NCBI GenBank assembly: GCA_038063075.1 | Contig: JBBTVW010000030.1 | Coordinates: 1 to 7,128 of the forward strand | Source: JACQHJ01 sp038063075 | Lineage (GTDB): Bacteria; Patescibacteriota; Microgenomatia; Levybacterales; UBA12049 | Direction of reading: 5' to 3' | Length of the DNA stretch: 7,128 nucleotides | Position numbers and translations under genes: made by a program | Shown: one piece after another, positions 6,241 through 7,128 of the stretch | How positions within the stretch are numbered: position 1 is the stretch's first letter | Layout: every line of letters starts with the position of its first letter | The notes under the pieces: generated by a model | What the model was told of the DNA's origin: nothing | The model's input: the letters and a program-made list of their open reading frames with translations, nothing else | Database searches by the model: none

Positions 6241-6675
6241 ATGAAGATCACAAATAAAAAAGCGTTTTTTGATTATCAACTACAAGATTCCTTTGAAGCA
6301 GGTATTGCTCTTTATGGCCATGAGGTAAAATCTGCAAGACTTGGCAAAGCAGATTTATCAGGAAGCTTTGTAAGAATTATAGGCATGGAAGCCTATCTAG
6401 TTAATGCAAAAATATTCCCATATCAACAAGGACAAGTTGAAGGATATGATCAAAACAGAACAAGAAAATTACTGCTTCATAAAAAAGAGATTCTTGCCTT
6501 AAAATCAAAAACTGAGGGAAGCAACCTTTCCTTGGTCCCAGTTTCAATGTATTTAAAAAATGGTTTTATAAAATTACAAGTTGCTCTTGGAAAAGGAAAG
6601 AAGCAATATGATAAGAAAGAAAGCATAAAAAAACGTGATATTCAACGAAACGTAGAACAAGAATTAGCCTCATAA
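6241..6675 (+). CDS. smpB: SsrA-binding protein SmpB
   Basis: SmpB binds the tRNA-like domain of tmRNA and brings it to ribosomes stalled on mRNAs without a stop codon. The 144-residue length is slightly short but normal. Family signatures run the whole length: NKKAFFDY (5-12), FEAGIALYGHEVKSARLGKADL (18-39), IFPY (58-61), NRTRKLLLHKKEI (72-84), LVPVSMYLKNG (98-108), and GKGKKQYDKKESIKKRDIQR (117-136), which begins the basic tail that enters the decoding site or mRNA channel. The usual DKR of that motif is DKK. It starts at ATG 6241 with a promoter positioned for a leaderless transcript. The ssrA gene begins 40 bp after its stop, so the protein and its RNA partner are neighbours but ssrA also has its own promoter. 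Confidence 0.97.
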   Translation: MKITNKKAFFDYQLQDSFEAGIALYGHEVKSARLGKADLSGSFVRIIGMEAYLVNAKIFPYQQGQVEGYDQNRTRKLLLHKKEILALKSKTEGSNLSLVPVSMYLKNGFIKLQVALGKGKKQYDKKESIKKRDIQRNVEQELAS

Positions 6676-6702
6676 GCTTGACTTTTTAGCCTCATTAGGC
6701 TA
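6664..6702 (+). repeat. Direct repeat and hairpin overlapping the ssrA promoter
   Basis: TTAGCCTCAT occurs at 6664-6673 (end of smpB) and again at 6686-6695, with a 22-bp period. The second copy forms a perfect 6-bp inverted repeat, TAGCCT (6687-6692) with AGGCTA (6697-6702) around a CATT loop, filling the promoter spacer and reaching into the -10 element. It could be an operator or a weak end signal for smpB, but no T-tract follows, so it is not a standard terminator. Confidence 0.5.
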
Positions 6703-6706
6703 GAAT
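6678..6706 (+). promoter_or_regulatory. Sigma70 promoter of ssrA
   Basis: TTGACT (6678-6683), a 17-bp spacer and TAGAAT (6701-6706) make the strongest consensus promoter in the window. Transcription would begin near 6713-6716, at or just before the mature GGGG 5' end of the tmRNA, so little 5' trimming would be needed. Confidence 0.72.
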
Positions 6707-6763
6707 TACGACATTGGGGATGCAATTGCATCGACAAGATTTCGCACTTTAAAAAATGCAAGC

Positions 6764-6797
6764 CGTCTTTGATTTGTAGACGTAAAACAAATATCAA
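6764..6797 (+). other. tmRNA pseudoknot PK1 upstream of the resume codon
   Basis: Stem 1 is CGTCT (6764-6768) with AGACG (6778-6782). The loop strand TTGATTTGT (6769-6777) pairs with ACAA (6787-6790) and ATCAA (6793-6797) around a two-base bulge. The knot ends about 9 bases before the resume codon, as expected for PK1. Confidence 0.8.
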
Positions 6798-6806
6798 AAA
6801 ATAAAT

Positions 6807-6896
6807 GCTAAAAAAGCATTATTAGCTGAAAAGCTTGCGATTCTTCGCGAGTTAGCCAGTTTTCAAAGACAGCCAGCTTTGGCACTAGCTGCTTAA
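6807..6896 (+). other. tmRNA tag reading frame, predicted 29 residues
   Basis: The resume codon is predicted as GCT at 6807, by its distance from PK1 and by the AATAAAT context, which resembles the Bacillus subtilis site. The frame begins AKKALLAEKL, ends QPALALAA and stops at TAA 6894-6896. The hydrophobic ALAA end is the standard signal for Clp/Lon-type proteases. At 29 residues it is long compared with the common tags of about 8-15. In-frame GCA 6816, GCT 6825 or GCG 6837 would give shorter tags but sit further from PK1. Confidence 0.75.
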
Positions 6897-6910
6897 GCTT
6901 ACTGTTTAGA

Positions 6911-7065
6911 ATGTCCTTAAGATTTTTCCTAGGTGGAATCTTCTGGGCATAAACTTAGCCTAGGAATTAATAAGGAAGTTGGTTAGTTCCTTATCGTATT
7001 TATAACCTTGACTTTATTTATGAACGTTTATTTTCAAAGAATAAGGTGATCAAAAAACAATAAAC
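6911..7065 (+). other. tmRNA pseudoknots PK2, PK3 and PK4
   Basis: PK2 has stems ATGTCC/GGGCAT (6911-6916, 6945-6950) and AAGATT/AATCTT (6919-6924, 6937-6942), with loop TTCCTAGG (6926-6933) pairing to CCTAGGAA (6959-6966). PK3 has TAAGGAA/TTCCTTA (6971-6977, 6987-6993), with loop GGTTA (6981-6985) pairing to TAACC (7003-7007). PK4 has ACTTTATT/AATAAGGT (7011-7018, 7040-7047, one G-U), with GTTTATT (7026-7032) pairing to AATAAAC (7059-7065). These were paired by eye. Confidence 0.8.
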
Positions 7066-7128
7066 TAAGCTTGTAGAAATTTTTAAATTGTTTTCTTGCA
7101 CTCCGGGTCACTCCCGGACATCTCCACA

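Larger units (their letters stand above)
6716..7128 (+). ncRNA. ssrA: Transfer-messenger RNA (tmRNA)
   Basis: tmRNA rescues stalled ribosomes by acting first as an alanyl-tRNA and then as an mRNA for a degradation tag. The acceptor stem pairs GGGGATG (6716-6722) with CATCTCC (7119-7125). It includes the G3-U70 wobble (6718 with 7123) that marks alanine acceptance, and A7126 is the discriminator. The 5' region has the conserved ATCGACAAGATTTCGC segment (6730-6745). Long helix P2 pairs TTTAAAAA (6748-6755) with TTTTTAAA (7080-7087) and TGCAAGC (6757-6763) with GCTTGTA (7069-7075). Four pseudoknots can be traced, as in most one-piece bacterial tmRNAs. The tag frame ends in ALALAA then TAA. The T-arm stem is TCCGG/CCGGA (7102-7106 with 7114-7118), but its loop GTCACTC lacks the usual TTC-A pattern. 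After A7126 only CA remains in the window, so CCA does not appear to be encoded. Its position beside smpB supports the call. Confidence 0.96.

Noticed and set aside
6687..6702. Rho-independent terminator after smpB
   Set aside because: The hairpin is short and is followed by GAATTACG rather than a T-tract, and it overlaps the ssrA promoter.
1..7128. Reassigned UGA codon, as in some Patescibacteria
   Set aside because: No gene needs an in-frame TGA, conserved glycines are encoded by GGN, and all frames close normally with TAA or TAG.
1..7128. CRISPR arrays, insertion sequences, attachment sites or ordinary tRNA genes
   Set aside because: No spaced repeats, transposase-like protein or terminal inverted repeats are visible. 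The only tRNA-like parts belong to the tmRNA.

Overview
This AT-rich, densely packed 7.1 kb window looks like a genome fragment from a Candidate Phyla Radiation (Patescibacteria) bacterium, probably Microgenomates-like. That assignment is an inference. It rests on short genes with tiny spacers, a SpoIID/LytB-domain wall protein in an organism with no sign of sporulation, a LytR_C protein next to pentose-phosphate genes, a PH-like two-TM protein, and weak or absent Shine-Dalgarno sites. The standard bacterial code fits: every gene ends in TAA or TAG and no in-frame TGA needs reading. Both ends of the window fall inside or beside genes, so it may be a whole short contig.

Left part, minus strand (1-1757). 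An operon reads leftward from a sigma70-type promoter at 1757-1729. It encodes a membrane-anchored LytR_C-domain protein, RpiB (ribose-5-phosphate isomerase B, sharing one base with the previous stop) and a divergent Rpe (ribulose-phosphate 3-epimerase, 4 bp downstream). A possible further gene begins at base 29 and leaves the window. Rpe and RpiB interconvert pentose phosphates; the LytR_C protein is an envelope protein of unknown role.

Middle part, plus strand (1777-6203). Four closely spaced genes are probably all membrane or envelope proteins: a secreted coiled-coil SpoIID/LytB protein likely to act on peptidoglycan, a PH-like membrane protein split by a -1 frameshift, a 77-residue two-TM protein, and a 597-residue protein with a degenerate PP2C-like cytoplasmic domain, one TM segment and a predicted extracytoplasmic beta-propeller. 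Their joint role is unknown; a cell-envelope function is the simplest inference.

Right part, plus strand (6205-7128). smpB is followed by ssrA (tmRNA), which together make the trans-translation ribosome-rescue system. The tmRNA folds by eye into a tRNA-like domain with the G3-U70 alanine identity pair, helix P2 and four pseudoknots. It carries an unusually long predicted 29-residue tag ending in ALALAA. Its T-loop is atypical and no CCA is encoded before the window ends.

A recurring theme is that three plus-strand genes have a -10 element only 7-11 bases before the ATG, which predicts leaderless or near-leaderless mRNAs. The minus-strand operon instead has a short leader with a good Shine-Dalgarno sequence.
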